A stretch of DNA of 21,490 nt from Fibrobacter sp. (lineage in GTDB: Bacteria; Fibrobacterota; Fibrobacteria; Fibrobacterales; Fibrobacteraceae): contig DUVD01000047.1 of the NCBI GenBank assembly GCA_012841225.1, forward strand, positions 1 to 21,490. The letters are read 5' to 3'. This document shows positions 5,428 through 15,400 of this stretch, in pieces. The translations under genes and the position numbers were made by a program. The notes under the pieces are model-generated. The model did no database searches. It was given only the letters and a program-made list of their open reading frames with translations, and had not been told where the DNA came from. Positions within the stretch are counted from its first letter, which is position 1. Each line of letters begins with the position of its first letter.

Positions 5428-8030
5428 AAATGGTAATGCTCCTTTAGGTCCGATAAAAACTGCAATGCCTGCAAAGGAGTCATTTCTTCTGGTTTTACAC
5501 GGGCCAATTCATCGCAAAGTAATTTAGAGTTCTCGTCTGGGGCGGCAAAAATATCCACTTGTGGCGTTTCTCTTACCTTTTTCTCTATTGAGGTGTCACT
5601 AGGGTCTATTTTTTGCTTTTCTAAACGCAAGAGTATGCGCCTTGCTCTTCGAACCACCTGGGCTGGTAAACCGGCCATTTCGGCAACGTGAATACCATAA
5701 CTGGAATCACAAGCACCAGAAGCAATTTGGTGTAAAAAGACTAGCTTTTCATTTTTTTCTTGTACTAAAACTTGGTAGTTGCCGGCCAAAGGTAGCGAGT
5801 CGACAAGGGCCGTTAATTCGTGATAGTGGGTGGCAAATAAAGTCATGGGGGCATCTGTTTCGATATCTGCACCGTGGAGCGTTTCTACAATAGCCCACGC
5901 AATAGAAAGACCATCAAAGGTGCTTGTGCCTCGTCCGATTTCATCTAAAAGGATTAGGCTTTGTGGCGTGGCATTTCTCAAGATATTTGCCGTCTCAATC
6001 ATTTCGACCATAAAAGTGGAAAGCCCTCTTGACAAGCGATCACTGGCGCCAACGCGAGTGAAGATACGGTCGACAACGCCTATTTCGGCTGAGGCGGCTG
6101 GTACAAAAGAGCCTATTTGAGCCATGAGCACAATCAACCCAGTTTGACGTAAGTAAGTCGATTTACCCGCCATGTTAGGGCCTGTGATAAGCATTAAACG
6201 CTCTTTAGAAGAATCCAAGGAGACGTCGTTTGGCACAAAGTGAATATCTGGGTTCACGGCCACAATCACTGGATGAAACCCACCGTGAATTTCAATGCCT
6301 TTACCCTCATGCACTTTAGGTCGGGCATAATTATAACGTCGTGCAGCCACCGATAAACTGTATAATACATCGATTTCGGAAATGGCTTCGGCGATTTTTT
6401 GTAAATCAGCGCGCCACGAATCGACTTTATCTCGGAGTTCGCAAAAGATTTTATATTCTTCGGCGTGAATGCGTACTTCTGCATTTGAAATTATCGACTC
6501 ACAGTCTTTCATATCGGGCGTGATGTAGCGTTCTGCATTAACTGTGGTCTGCTTGCGAATGTATTCTGGAGGCACTTTTGCCGTTTGCGCTTTGGTGACT
6601 TCTATGTAATAGCCAAATACTTTATTGTAGCTTACTTTAAGCGTGGGTATACCAAGCCGTTCTTTTTCCCTTGCCTCTAAAGAAGAGATCCACTGTCGTT
6701 TTTCTTTAATTTCAAAATTCATAGTGTCGAGTTCAGCACTGGCACCTTCACAAATCATTCCCCCTTCGCGTACGGTCATGGGGAGGTCTTCATTTAAGTA
6801 ACTTAAAATTTCGCTGCCACGAGTCCCGGCAGAAGAAAGTATTTTATAAAGTCGCTTAAAAGCAGATGAGTTTAAGGAGGCAATGCTACCCGCCACCGTT
6901 AAGGCGCGCTCTAAGGAGTTACCTAAGCCCGCTAAATCACGGGCATTAGCTCGTCCTGTGCCCACTCGGCCCATAAGGCGTTCCATGTCTAAAATAGACT
7001 GGAGTTCTTGCTTTAGCTCATCTAAAATAATGGGGTCTTTTACTAGTTCACTAATGGCGTCTTCGCGCTCTTCAATAGAGTTTACTTTTACCAAAGGGTG
7101 TAGCAACCACTCTTTTAAAAGCCGCCCACCCATGGCCGTAACGGTGTGGTCTAAAACCGAGCATAAGGTGCTAGAATAGTCATCGGCATTTAAAGGGCGA
7201 ACTAATTCTAAATGACGTTGTGTGGCTGGGTCTAAAATCATGTAGTCGCTTAGGTTTAAAAACTCAAGGCGAGTAATATGAGATAAAGAAGACTTTTTTT
7301 GATCGACAAGATACGCGAGCATGGCTCCGATGACTTTTGTTTCGGGTGCTTTGCCCTCTAAGCCAAGACCATCTAAGGTTTCAACTTGAAAGTGCTCGAG
7401 CAATAAACGGCGGGCTTCTGCTTCTTCAAATAAAGAGGCATCGAGTGGGGTTACTAGTATCGATTCCGAAGAAATTAAATCTTGAATGGGCTTTGGAATG
7501 ACAGTGCCCGCTTGAATCAAAACTTCCTTGGGCATCCTTTTAGAAAATTCGCTTTCAAATGCCTGCATGCCCGATGTGGATACGGCAAAAAAACCGGTGG
7601 TGACATCGGCAAAAGAAAACGCCACACGATCGCCGTCTAAAGGAAGCAATGCGCTTAAATAATTCGATTCTTTCTCTATTAAATTCCCTTCATTCATGGC
7701 TGTGCCGGCGCTGATAATTTCAACTACTGCACGTTTGACAATGCCTTTGGCTAATTTGGGGTCTTCAATTTGCTCGCAAATAGCAACCCTATGCCCCGCC
7801 GCCACCATTTTCGGTATGTAGCGTTCTGCTGCGTGATGGGGAAACCCGCACAAGGCCGTAGAAGAAGCGCTATTTTTGTTTCGGGAGGTTAAGGTAATCC
7901 CTAAAATACCGGCCGCTAATTCGGCGTCGCTACCAAACAATTCATAAAAATCGCCCAAACGAAAAAACAAGACACAGTCGGGGTGCTCTTTTTTAATTTC
8001 GTTATACTGACGCATTAAAGGGGTGGTCAT
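5424..8030 (-). CDS. mutS: DNA mismatch repair protein MutS
   Basis: An 868-aa ATPase that recognises base mismatches and small loops after replication and recruits MutL. Residues 27-32 (DFYELF) carry the Phe28 and Glu30 that contact the mispair. The clamp and lever region fills the middle. The ATPase domain has Walker A GPNMAGKST (617-625), Walker B with LLDEIGRGTSTFDG near 690-703, and the ATHYHEL switch. The end, MTPLQALQFLSDLK, is the usual MutS tail. Length is close to E. coli MutS (853 aa). The start overlaps the scpB stop as ATGA (8030-8027), and its own stop overlaps the HD gene start in the same way, so all three are likely translationally coupled. I see no mutL in the window. Confidence 0.98.
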   Translation of the reverse strand: MTTPLMRQYNEIKKEHPDCVLFFRLGDFYELFGSDAELAAGILGITLTSRNKNSASSTALCGFPHHAAERYIPKMVAAGHRVAICEQIEDPKLAKGIVKRAVVEIISAGTAMNEGNLIEKESNYLSALLPLDGDRVAFSFADVTTGFFAVSTSGMQAFESEFSKRMPKEVLIQAGTVIPKPIQDLISSESILVTPLDASLFEEAEARRLLLEHFQVETLDGLGLEGKAPETKVIGAMLAYLVDQKKSSLSHITRLEFLNLSDYMILDPATQRHLELVRPLNADDYSSTLCSVLDHTVTAMGGRLLKEWLLHPLVKVNSIEEREDAISELVKDPIILDELKQELQSILDMERLMGRVGTGRANARDLAGLGNSLERALTVAGSIASLNSSAFKRLYKILSSAGTRGSEILSYLNEDLPMTVREGGMICEGASAELDTMNFEIKEKRQWISSLEAREKERLGIPTLKVSYNKVFGYYIEVTKAQTAKVPPEYIRKQTTVNAERYITPDMKDCESIISNAEVRIHAEEYKIFCELRDKVDSWRADLQKIAEAISEIDVLYSLSVAARRYNYARPKVHEGKGIEIHGGFHPVIVAVNPDIHFVPNDVSLDSSKERLMLITGPNMAGKSTYLRQTGLIVLMAQIGSFVPAASAEIGVVDRIFTRVGASDRLSRGLSTFMVEMIETANILRNATPQSLILLDEIGRGTSTFDGLSIAWAIVETLHGADIETDAPMTLFATHYHELTALVDSLPLAGNYQVLVQEKNEKLVFLHQIASGACDSSYGIHVAEMAGLPAQVVRRARRILLRLEKQKIDPSDTSIEKKVRETPQVDIFAAPDENSKLLCDELARVKPEEMTPLQALQFLSDLKEHYHL

Positions 8031-8770
8031 GGATTTCCCATTGTCAATTCCACTTGATCTGGGTTTGCCTCTTCGTCGGTAATGTCTCTGGGTTCACTCA
8101 AAGAATCTGGACGCTCGTACTGAGGCACAAGCATTCCAGCCGAAATCAAGTCATCAAACTCGCGCAGGCGAGGGAGATCTTCGGGAATGCGATTGATGCC
8201 AAAATACTTCATAAAGTCGGGCGTTGTCATGTAAGTGTATGGGTTACCAACCGTCTCGGCACGAGGCCCAAGGGCAATAAATTTCTTTTCGAGCAAGTTG
8301 CGCAAAGGGGCGTCGCAAGAGACTCCTCTTACTTGCTCTACTGCTGCGCGCGTAATCGGTTGCTGGTAAGCTACAACAGCAAGGGTTTCAAGAGCGGCTT
8401 GAGATAAACGACGAGCGGCGATGTCTGGAAACAATTTACGCACCCATGGGTAATACTTCGCCCTTGTGCGAAAGCGATAGCCGCCCGCATGCTCTACAAT
8501 TTCAAAAGGGGATTGAATTTTATTTAAAGAATCATTAGCGGCAAGAAGCGCATCTGAAACCAAACGCGCATCTAAAAAATCGCCTAAAATATCGCGCATT
8601 TTTTTTAAAGTGATCACATCAGGAGACGCAAAAACAATCGCTTGAATAATTCGAGCTAGGTCTTCACTACTTTCTATTTTGGGAAGGTCGAGAGAACTAT
8701 CAACATCTTCTTCAATAGGTTGCTCTTCGGCAATCGCTTTGGCTTTTTCTTCTAAGTTTTCTTGATCCAT
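8027..8770 (-). CDS. scpB: Segregation and condensation protein ScpB
   Basis: A 247-aa winged-helix kleisin-partner protein. It works with ScpA and SMC in the condensin that organises and separates chromosomes. Diagnostic blocks: ARIIQAIVFASPDVITLKKM in the first wing, then LSQAALETLAVVAYQQPITR and EQVRGVSCDAPLRNLLEKK in the second, and RAETVGNPYTYMTTPDFMKYFG. An acidic N-terminal tail (about 1-28) and C-terminal tail are poorly conserved in the family. No scpA is next to it. No Shine-Dalgarno precedes ATG 8770; instead promoter-like boxes end 6 bp before it (see 8777-8806), which points to its own, possibly leaderless, transcript. Its stop overlaps mutS by 4 bp. Confidence 0.95.
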   Translation of the reverse strand: MDQENLEEKAKAIAEEQPIEEDVDSSLDLPKIESSEDLARIIQAIVFASPDVITLKKMRDILGDFLDARLVSDALLAANDSLNKIQSPFEIVEHAGGYRFRTRAKYYPWVRKLFPDIAARRLSQAALETLAVVAYQQPITRAAVEQVRGVSCDAPLRNLLEKKFIALGPRAETVGNPYTYMTTPDFMKYFGINRIPEDLPRLREFDDLISAGMLVPQYERPDSLSEPRDITDEEANPDQVELTMGNP

Positions 8771-8776
8771 ACCATC

Positions 8777-8806
8777 AATTTAAATAATACAATGATTTTT
8801 TGTAAA
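8777..8806 (-). promoter_or_regulatory. Candidate leaderless promoter of scpB
   Basis: Minus strand: TTTACA (8806-8801), 18-bp spacer, TAAATT (8782-8777), then only GATGGT before ATG at 8770. A start about 7 bp past the -10 would fall on or next to the A of ATG. There is no Shine-Dalgarno, in contrast to FtsE and SurA in the same cluster. Confidence 0.4.
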
Positions 8807-8829
8807 CACTCGGTTCAAAAAAGGGTTTA

Positions 8830-9519
8830 TTAAAGGATGTCTCGGTTTAGTAAGGTGCCATGGCTTAATGTTAAGCGGCGAAAATGGCTATTTAAATAAA
8901 AATCGGGATTGTGAGTAGCCATTACAATTGTAGTGCCTCTGGCGTTGATTTCTTTAAAAATAGAGAAAACATCTCGTGCATTTTCTGGATCTAAATTACC
9001 AGTTGGTTCATCAGCTAAAAGCAAGTAAGGATTATGTACCATCGCTCGCGCAATCGCCACGCGCTGCTGTTCGCCACCCGATAAGGTGTAGGGCATGGAC
9101 AAGCGTTTTTGTGAAATCCCCACTAAGGCAAGAGCCTCGTAAACCATTGGATTAATGTCTTTGCTTCGAGTGCCCACAATGCGAAGCGCCAAAGCCACAT
9201 TTTCAAAAACATTTCGGTCTAACAACAGCTTGAAATCTTGAAAAACAATTCCCATTTGGCGACGCAATTGTTGTATAGAGGTGTTCGGGGTGGTTTTGCT
9301 ATCGTAAACAGAATCACGAGTGAACTTGACCATAAGTTGACCCCCTCGCTCTTCATCTGGGCGTTCATCCATATAAATCATTTTAAGCAAAGTGGATTTT
9401 CCTGCGCCAGAGTGCCCTGTTAAAAAAACAAACTCACCCTTGTGAATACGGCATGTCACATCCGAAAGTGCTTTCCAATTGTCTTCATAAGTTTTAGTCA
9501 CATGCGAAAAACGAATCAT
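8830..9519 (-). CDS. ftsE: FtsE-type ABC transporter ATP-binding protein
   Basis: A 229-aa ABC ATPase. FtsE pairs with the membrane protein FtsX to control cell-wall hydrolases at the division site. Seen: Walker A GHSGAGKST (35-43), Q-loop with IVFQDFKLLLDRNVFENVAL (91-110, an FtsE hallmark), signature LSGGEQQR (146-153), Walker B LLLADEPTGNLD (167-178) and H-loop H203. A small extra stretch lies near 55-80 (EERGGQLMVKF...), before the Q-loop. The ATG overlaps the methyltransferase stop as ATGA and has a strong GAGGTGA ribosome site. No ftsX follows; scpB does, 59 bp later. LolD or another division-unrelated ABC ATPase is the main alternative, but the Q-loop block favours FtsE. Confidence 0.85.
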   Translation of the reverse strand: MIRFSHVTKTYEDNWKALSDVTCRIHKGEFVFLTGHSGAGKSTLLKMIYMDERPDEERGGQLMVKFTRDSVYDSKTTPNTSIQQLRRQMGIVFQDFKLLLDRNVFENVALALRIVGTRSKDINPMVYEALALVGISQKRLSMPYTLSGGEQQRVAIARAMVHNPYLLLADEPTGNLDPENARDVFSIFKEINARGTTIVMATHNPDFYLNSHFRRLTLSHGTLLNRDIL

Positions 9520-10322
9520 AACACTTCACCTCTCGACGTTTTGTTTTTTTTAGATAAGACAAAATGGATTCGTTCTGCACAAGAAAGCTCTGTATCTGTC
9601 GAAAAGTCAGCGTAAATACCTTCCACTTCAAGGGAAGCATTCTCAGCTGCTTTTTTAAAAAAAGAAACTGGATAAACATTTTGTTCGTGCACTTCTGTTT
9701 CTCTTAAATAAGAGCCATCTTTTTGAAGCGTAAAAAAATCGAACTGATTGTATTGTTTGTGCTTAAAAGCCTCGTACCAACAACGACGAGCAATAACGTC
9801 ATCACCTAGCTCTTCGACATCTGCCGCATTTTCAAAATAAGTCAAGCTATTGTACTCAGTAGTAATATCAAAAATAAAAACACCAGTATCGGAAAGCAAC
9901 CTAAAGGCCTCTTGAAATAGGGAGTTTATGGCTGCACGCGAAAGGTAGTTAATGGCATCATAGGTCATGAGCATCATGTCAAAAGAGCCAGAAAAAGGAA
10001 GATTAGCAGCGTCAACTACCGCGCGATGCTGTGCTGTTTCTGGTGAAGCACACCTTATCATTTCAAAAGAAATATCAGTGGTCACTCTTTGTTTTATAGA
10101 AACTGGCTTAAAGTGTTTGGACAATATGCCTGTACCAGCACCCAATTCTAATAGTGAACAGGGTTCTCGACCATGTTTTTTTAAAAGGCCCGTTAAGTAA
10201 AAAGCCCAATCGATATAATCAACGTGCTCCATTATTTTTCGATAATAAGAAGCAAGCTTTTTATAGGGAGGAGTGATTTCTACTCCTTCAGTCTGATATC
10301 GACATGAACTTCTTGACGCCAT
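9516..10322 (-). CDS. Class I SAM-dependent methyltransferase
   Basis: Up to 268 aa, with the Rossmann-fold motif I LLELGAGTG (57-65), an acidic end to strand 2 (TTDIS), and DMMLMTYDAINYL for motif II/post-I. Family members with this layout methylate small molecules or proteins; the substrate is unknown. Start is uncertain. ATG 10322 has no ribosome site and its first 15 residues lie wholly or mostly in overlap with surA. A strong GAAGGAG (10289-10283) sits 5 bp before ATC at 10277-10275, and the conserved-looking part PYKKLASYY begins three codons later, giving a 253-aa protein if AUC initiates. The next ATG (M31) would cut into that region. The stop overlaps ftsE by 4 bp. Confidence 0.75.
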   Translation of the reverse strand: MASRSSCRYQTEGVEITPPYKKLASYYRKIMEHVDYIDWAFYLTGLLKKHGREPCSLLELGAGTGILSKHFKPVSIKQRVTTDISFEMIRCASPETAQHRAVVDAANLPFSGSFDMMLMTYDAINYLSRAAINSLFQEAFRLLSDTGVFIFDITTEYNSLTYFENAADVEELGDDVIARRCWYEAFKHKQYNQFDFFTLQKDGSYLRETEVHEQNVYPVSFFKKAAENASLEVEGIYADFSTDTELSCAERIHFVLSKKNKTSRGEVL

Positions 10323-11572
10323 TTTTTCACTAACAATCCCAATTTTTCTGATTCCATATGATTGGCGACGAGCGCTTCAATTTTGGGATAGTCTTCCTCT
10401 AAAGTTAAAGTACGCACTTGACGTTCATCATCTAAACGAAACAAGTGATAAGATTTTTCAATTAAAACAGGTTCCGATATTTCTCCTGCGGAGAGTATAG
10501 ACACTGTTTGCACGTAATTTGAATCAAATTCGTCTCTTTGGAACCAACCTAAATTGCCACCCTTAAAACTAGTCTCTTTGTCTGCGCTCCACTGCTTAGC
10601 AGCAGAAGCAAAATCTTCTTTGGTTTTAATAACAAGGCGAAGAGAATCGGCACGCGCTAAAACTTTTAATGAATCTTGAGCGGAAGGGATTATTTTTAAT
10701 AAAATATGAGCGGAGCGGATACCGTCTTCTTTGCGGCCAAGCACTTTGACTATGTGCCAACCCATTGATGTTTTCACAGGCTCGTCGGTATGTTCCCCAT
10801 TCTTTAATGGCTCTAATGAACGCTCGTATTCGGGTTCAAAAGTACCTCTTCTAATAAAACCAAGATCGCCACCTTTTGAAGCAGTGGTGTCTTGTGAATG
10901 TCGCTTAGCCAAAACTTCCCAGTTCATACCACGATCTAAGCTGTCGATTAAAGTCAAGGCTTCTTTTTTTACCGAGTCAATAATAGATTGATTTGGTTCT
11001 ACGTTCAGCTTCAAATGACTAACCGAAATGCAATTGTACTGACGAGGCAAAGAATCTTTATAGGTTTTGTAGAATTCAAGCACTTCTTTTTTAGTAGGAG
11101 ACATAGCACCAACGTGAATTTGGCGAATTCGAGAGACATAAATATGATCTCGTATTTGCTTGCTCAATTGGTCTCTGTATTGAATCATACTAAGCCCAAG
11201 CTGTAGTCGAATTGCCTTTTCTAAAGCAACTAAATCCGTGTTTTGGCTTGCTGCTAGATTATTGAGGTGCATCGAAACCCGCTGGTCTACTTCTTCGTTT
11301 GCCACTACAATCGAATCCCTAGAGACACGGCTTAAAAGAACCTTTTCATCTATCAACTGGTCTAGAACAAAACGCATTTGTTCTGGCTCACCCATTGCAC
11401 TTGCTTCAGGCGAGTTTTTAAATTGATACAAGCTCCCCAATACCTCGGAGCGCATAATGGGTTTACCATCGACAACTGCAGCGATCGACTCTAGCAACTC
11501 AGGCGCAGCTAATGATGGGGCTACAAAGACAAAAACACAAATCACAAAAAACCAATATCGCAACTGGATCAT
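10280..11572 (-). CDS. surA: SurA-type periplasmic chaperone with two parvulin domains
   Basis: A 430-aa periplasmic peptidyl-prolyl isomerase and chaperone that helps outer-membrane proteins fold. Residues 1-23 are a signal peptide (hydrophobic FFVICVFVFVAPSLAA). Residues about 26-175 are the SurA N-terminal chaperone region (IAAVVDGKPIMRSEVL). Two parvulin domains follow: 182-278 (VSHLKL, GGDLGFIRRGTFEPEYE, GWHIVKVLG) and 286-381 (SAHILLK, GGNLGWFQRDEFDSNY, YHLFRLDD). Length equals E. coli SurA (428 aa). ATG 11572 overlaps the preceding lipoprotein stop as ATGA and has a GAGGA ribosome site. The stop is TAG. The tandem of a SurA-N-like lipoprotein and SurA suggests they act on the same envelope clients. 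Confidence 0.93.
   Translation of the reverse strand: MIQLRYWFFVICVFVFVAPSLAAPELLESIAAVVDGKPIMRSEVLGSLYQFKNSPEASAMGEPEQMRFVLDQLIDEKVLLSRVSRDSIVVANEEVDQRVSMHLNNLAASQNTDLVALEKAIRLQLGLSMIQYRDQLSKQIRDHIYVSRIRQIHVGAMSPTKKEVLEFYKTYKDSLPRQYNCISVSHLKLNVEPNQSIIDSVKKEALTLIDSLDRGMNWEVLAKRHSQDTTASKGGDLGFIRRGTFEPEYERSLEPLKNGEHTDEPVKTSMGWHIVKVLGRKEDGIRSAHILLKIIPSAQDSLKVLARADSLRLVIKTKEDFASAAKQWSADKETSFKGGNLGWFQRDEFDSNYVQTVSILSAGEISEPVLIEKSYHLFRLDDERQVRTLTLEEDYPKIEALVANHMESEKLGLLVKKWRQEVHVDIRLKE
10283..10289 (-). promoter_or_regulatory. Strong ribosome binding site before an ATC codon
   Basis: GAAGGAG on the minus strand lies within the last codons of surA, next to its TAG stop. The codon at the right distance in the methyltransferase frame is ATC (10277-10275), not ATG, GTG or TTG. 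This suggests a rare AUC start or a changed start codon. Confidence 0.45.
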
Positions 11573-12390
11573 TTATTCCTCTTTTGATCGGACGAATCAT
11601 AAAATAATTTTGGGTTTGAAAATATAGGGCGTTTCTTTTTCAAATCCGTTTTTAAAGAGGATAACAAATCGCGCTGCTTTTGTAGCTGAGCGAAATCCTC
11701 CGCTTGGGCTTTTACTTGCTCAAATGGAATGACCGCTGCTGAGTCTTGGCGATGAGTAATAACAATACTCTTCAAAAGACCGCCACAAAGCTTTGGACTA
11801 GATAGTGTACCAATTGGCAATTCGCGTAAGTCTTCGCTTAAACAAGAGTCTGGAGTCTCGGCTAGAGAATCAAAAGACTGTCTGTTTTTTAAACGAAAAT
11901 CAGCATCGGGTAAGGAGTTAAATATCTTTTCTCCCTTAGATTTATAATAATTAGAAGCCCATTTCCAATCGGTGTAAGAAACAATAAAACCCGACCACAA
12001 CCATTTGTTATATAAAAAATGTTCTGGGTGTGCGTCATAAAAAAGCCTTGCATCTTTTGCATCAACCGATAAACTGTCGGTCATTCTAGCAATAAAGGAC
12101 TCCACCACAATCTTACGTTCTGTTAAATAAAGTAGCTCGCGAATGCGTTTTTCTCTTTGAATGCCGTGATTTAAGGCCTCTTGATAAAGCACCTCCTCAT
12201 CAATCCACGATTCAACCCAAACGATTTGTTCTCGATTAGAGAGAGTATCCCAGCCAGCTACTTTAGCCCTTAAATCTGAAGTCTTTAACTTCACATCGCC
12301 GACGGTAACAATGACGGGATCTTTATTAGACCAAGGAAAATCACAGCCCGATAAAGCTAAAAAGCTTAAAAATAAAAATAAAAATTTCAT
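11569..12390 (-). CDS. SurA-N-like lipoprotein, without a parvulin domain
   Basis: A 273-aa predicted lipoprotein. The signal peptide ends in LSGC, so C16 is the lipidated residue, likely placed in the inner or outer membrane facing the periplasm. The part after it resembles the SurA/PpiC N-terminal chaperone fold: PVIVTVGDVKLKTSDL, then NREQIVWVESWIDEEVLYQEAL, typical of the helical arm. The parvulin catalytic blocks (H-x-L, GGDLGW) are missing, so it is more likely a chaperone than an isomerase. The basic C-terminus (QKRNK) is poorly ordered. It has AAGG 4 bp before ATG 12390, follows hrpA by 39 bp, and is coupled to surA by an ATGA overlap. Family assignment is moderate. Confidence 0.75.
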   Translation of the reverse strand: MKFLFLFLSFLALSGCDFPWSNKDPVIVTVGDVKLKTSDLRAKVAGWDTLSNREQIVWVESWIDEEVLYQEALNHGIQREKRIRELLYLTERKIVVESFIARMTDSLSVDAKDARLFYDAHPEHFLYNKWLWSGFIVSYTDWKWASNYYKSKGEKIFNSLPDADFRLKNRQSFDSLAETPDSCLSEDLRELPIGTLSSPKLCGGLLKSIVITHRQDSAAVIPFEQVKAQAEDFAQLQKQRDLLSSLKTDLKKKRPIFSNPKLFYDSSDQKRNK

Positions 12391-12429
12391 TGTGCCTTAA
12401 ATTAGAAAAAAGATTCAACACAGAAAAGC

Positions 12430-15400
12430 TTAAAGCTGCCCAAATCGGCCTTTTAGTTTAAGTAATGACGATTTTTCCACTTCTTCGTCATCACTAGCAA
12501 AAATAGAACCCCTTTTGGACTTCAAATAGTCGAATTGTTCGAGAGTCATTTGAGCGAGAAGCCAATTTTCAAAGAAAACATTCAAAGAATTGGCACTTTT
12601 TTCGAGCGCAGAGAGGACTTCTCGGGCTTTTTTGCGTTCCTCCTCTTTTAAAAATCTAGCGATAATAAAAGGGCGAAACGCCTCCCGGATTTCCTTAACA
12701 TTCACCAATGACATCGGGTTTTCTACCAAAGCGGGTTCAGGCGCATTTTCAAGCCAATGAGTAATGTATTTAAGTCTATCAAATACCGATTCAATAGTGG
12801 AAAAGGTGAATAACGTTTTTTTCATGGAAGCTGGAATTTCACGATTTTGGCGAATTGATGTTGAAAAATCCTTTAACCGGTTCCAGCACTGGATAAAAGC
12901 CTCTTTACCGAGTAAGCCTGATTCAAAAGTCAAGCGCGCTAAAATGAGTCTTAAAGTGTCATCCTCAGAACGCGTCTGCTGCGCTAGCTGCTTAAAATCC
13001 TTTATTTTTTTGCCACGAGAAAACTCTATACTGCTAAAGCGTTCTAGCTCATTTTGATCAAAAACCTCAATGGCCAAAGAACGAAATACATAGTCTTTAG
13101 AGGGTAGCGGAATGTCCTCTTTATAAAGTCCAAATTTTTCGAGGAAGGTCAAGCTATCCATGACTAACAAAGCAGACTCTTGCTTAGCGCCTTTTTCTAT
13201 TTTTCTTAACAATTCTTGCCAAAAGCTTGATTCTTCTGTCGACATTAAAGCGCACTGCCCAAGACGCCAACCATACCTAAAACTACCTACCGAAACATCG
13301 ATACCAAAAATAGAAACGAGCGACCTAATCTCAGAGAAAAAGCGATAAGAGCCCCACTCTGGCGAAAGCTCTAATGCCATTTTTTCGGAATATCCTTTTC
13401 TAAAAAACTCTAAATGAAGCCTAAGATGATGTTCTTTATCGGGATTCAAATTCAATCGAACGTCTTCAAATCCTTTAATTTCTAAAAAAGCCTCATGAAG
13501 GGCTTTAAAAGGCGCTCCCTCCGGATGCTGCTCTAGCTTAGTGCAAAAAAGGTCTTCTATTTGTTCGTGCTTTTCTTTTGCCGTTTTTCGAACCATTTTA
13601 GGCAGTTCTCGAATCATCGCTTCGATCATCCAATCGCGCCACCTAGGCAACTGCAAGGCTAAAAAAGAAGGTGAAAGTGATGGGATTATAAAATGAGGGA
13701 TTTTAAGTGAAAGGCCATCGTCAGTTCGAGTAGCATCAAAAGTCAATTCTCCTTGAATCGACTCACCACCTATTCTAAACATTTCAATACAACTGCCATT
13801 TTGAACATCTGGGGTATTGGTATCAATTTTGACTTTAGAAGGCCACTGTATTTTATTTTTAAAGGAATCAAAATGCTCGACGCCACTCTTGCTTTCTTGA
13901 ACAAAATAGGAAGCATCAAAACGAAGCAAAACGTCTGTATTTTTTTCAATAAATGTTTTTAACGTGCGAATCGAATTCACTCCAGGAGCCGCCGCTATTA
14001 AAAATTCTACTTGCACTTCTTCGTGTGGCGCCAGTCCAAAACGGCGTTCTCTGGCTTCTAGTGCATGCAAGTTTTGAATCACACGATCATTATGCTCCAT
14101 AAAAGCAAAAGGACGAGCCATATTCATTAACACAACGGCTTCTCTAAAAAACACTCGAGCACAGTCTTCGGGGTTAATACGAGCATAATCTACTCTTCTT
14201 CCCGATGTGATCACCATGCCTCTAAAAGAAACCTCTTCGCGGACTTCAACAAAACCTCTTTCTCGATTCCAAAAGGGTTCAAAAAATTGTCGTGTGCAAA
14301 AAGGCTCCGCTACTTTTAAAATCCATTCGGATTTAATTTCGGCATTCTTGGTTAAAAAAACTCGGCTAGTCTCGCGGACTTCCGCAGAAAAAAGCCATTC
14401 CACACTCTTACCATAAAGATCACTCCCCGGAAACACATGCGTCTCTCGGCCACCAACCAAGCGGTAGCAACTGTTTTCAATATCACGCCTCGCAATGCCT
14501 CCTAAAAAGCCAGAAAGCAAGGCCATGTGCAAAAAATCACGGTGAAAAGTATTAAAAAAACAGGTCCTATCTTTAAATGTCACTTTTAACAAACGACAGT
14601 ACTGTTCATACAAATCGATCCACTCACGCACTCGTAAAAAGTGAAGAAAATGCTTTTCACAAAATCGCCGTAGCTTGTTCCAAGATGACCCTTCCCAATC
14701 TTCGCTAAAGGCATTCCAAATCGAAAGGTAAACCAAAAAATCACTTTTATGCCCACCAAATCGACGATGCCTGTCTCTTGCTTTAGTTCGCTCTGGTTCT
14801 TCGGAGGGTAATACTCTAGGGTCTTGAATAGAGAGCGCTGCAGAAATAATGAGCGCCGGTTGTAAGACGTCAAACTCTCGAGCGCGCAAAAGCACTGCAG
14901 AAAGGGCAACGTCCATGGGTAACCTAGACATCTCTAGGCCAAAGGAAGTCACTCCCGCGCCTTGTTCTGCTTGAGTTAATGCGCCCAATTCATGAAGTGT
15001 TTTATATGCCCCGCGAAAAGCCGAGCGCGGCGGAGGTTGTAAAAAAGGAAAACTTTCTATATCAAGGCCTAAACTCTGCAATTGCAATACGACGTTTGCC
15101 AAGTTAGAGCGTCTAATTTCTGGTTCTGTAAAAGGCTCCCTATCATTAAAATTAACTTCGTCGTATAACCTAACGCAAATACCGGGTTTTACTCGCCCTG
15201 CACGACCAGTGCGCTGCCTCGCACTCGCCTGAGAAATCTCTTCAATGGGTAGTCCCTGGATTCGTGCTTGTGCATTATACCTCGAAATTCGAGCAAGCCC
15301 AGAATCTACTACATAAGCAATTCCAGGAATCGTCAAAGAGGTCTCTGCAATATTAGTGGCTAAAACAAGGCGCGTTTTGGAGGTTGATCTAAATACTTTT

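Noticed and set aside
6883..7179. Plus-strand frame of 98 codons inside mutS, and similar antisense frames in mutS, surA, hrpA and valS
   Set aside because: All lie opposite strongly conserved genes and have no features of their own.
14586..14909. A 107-codon minus-strand frame within hrpA
   Set aside because: It is out of frame with an uninterrupted HrpA protein and shows no ribosome site or domain.
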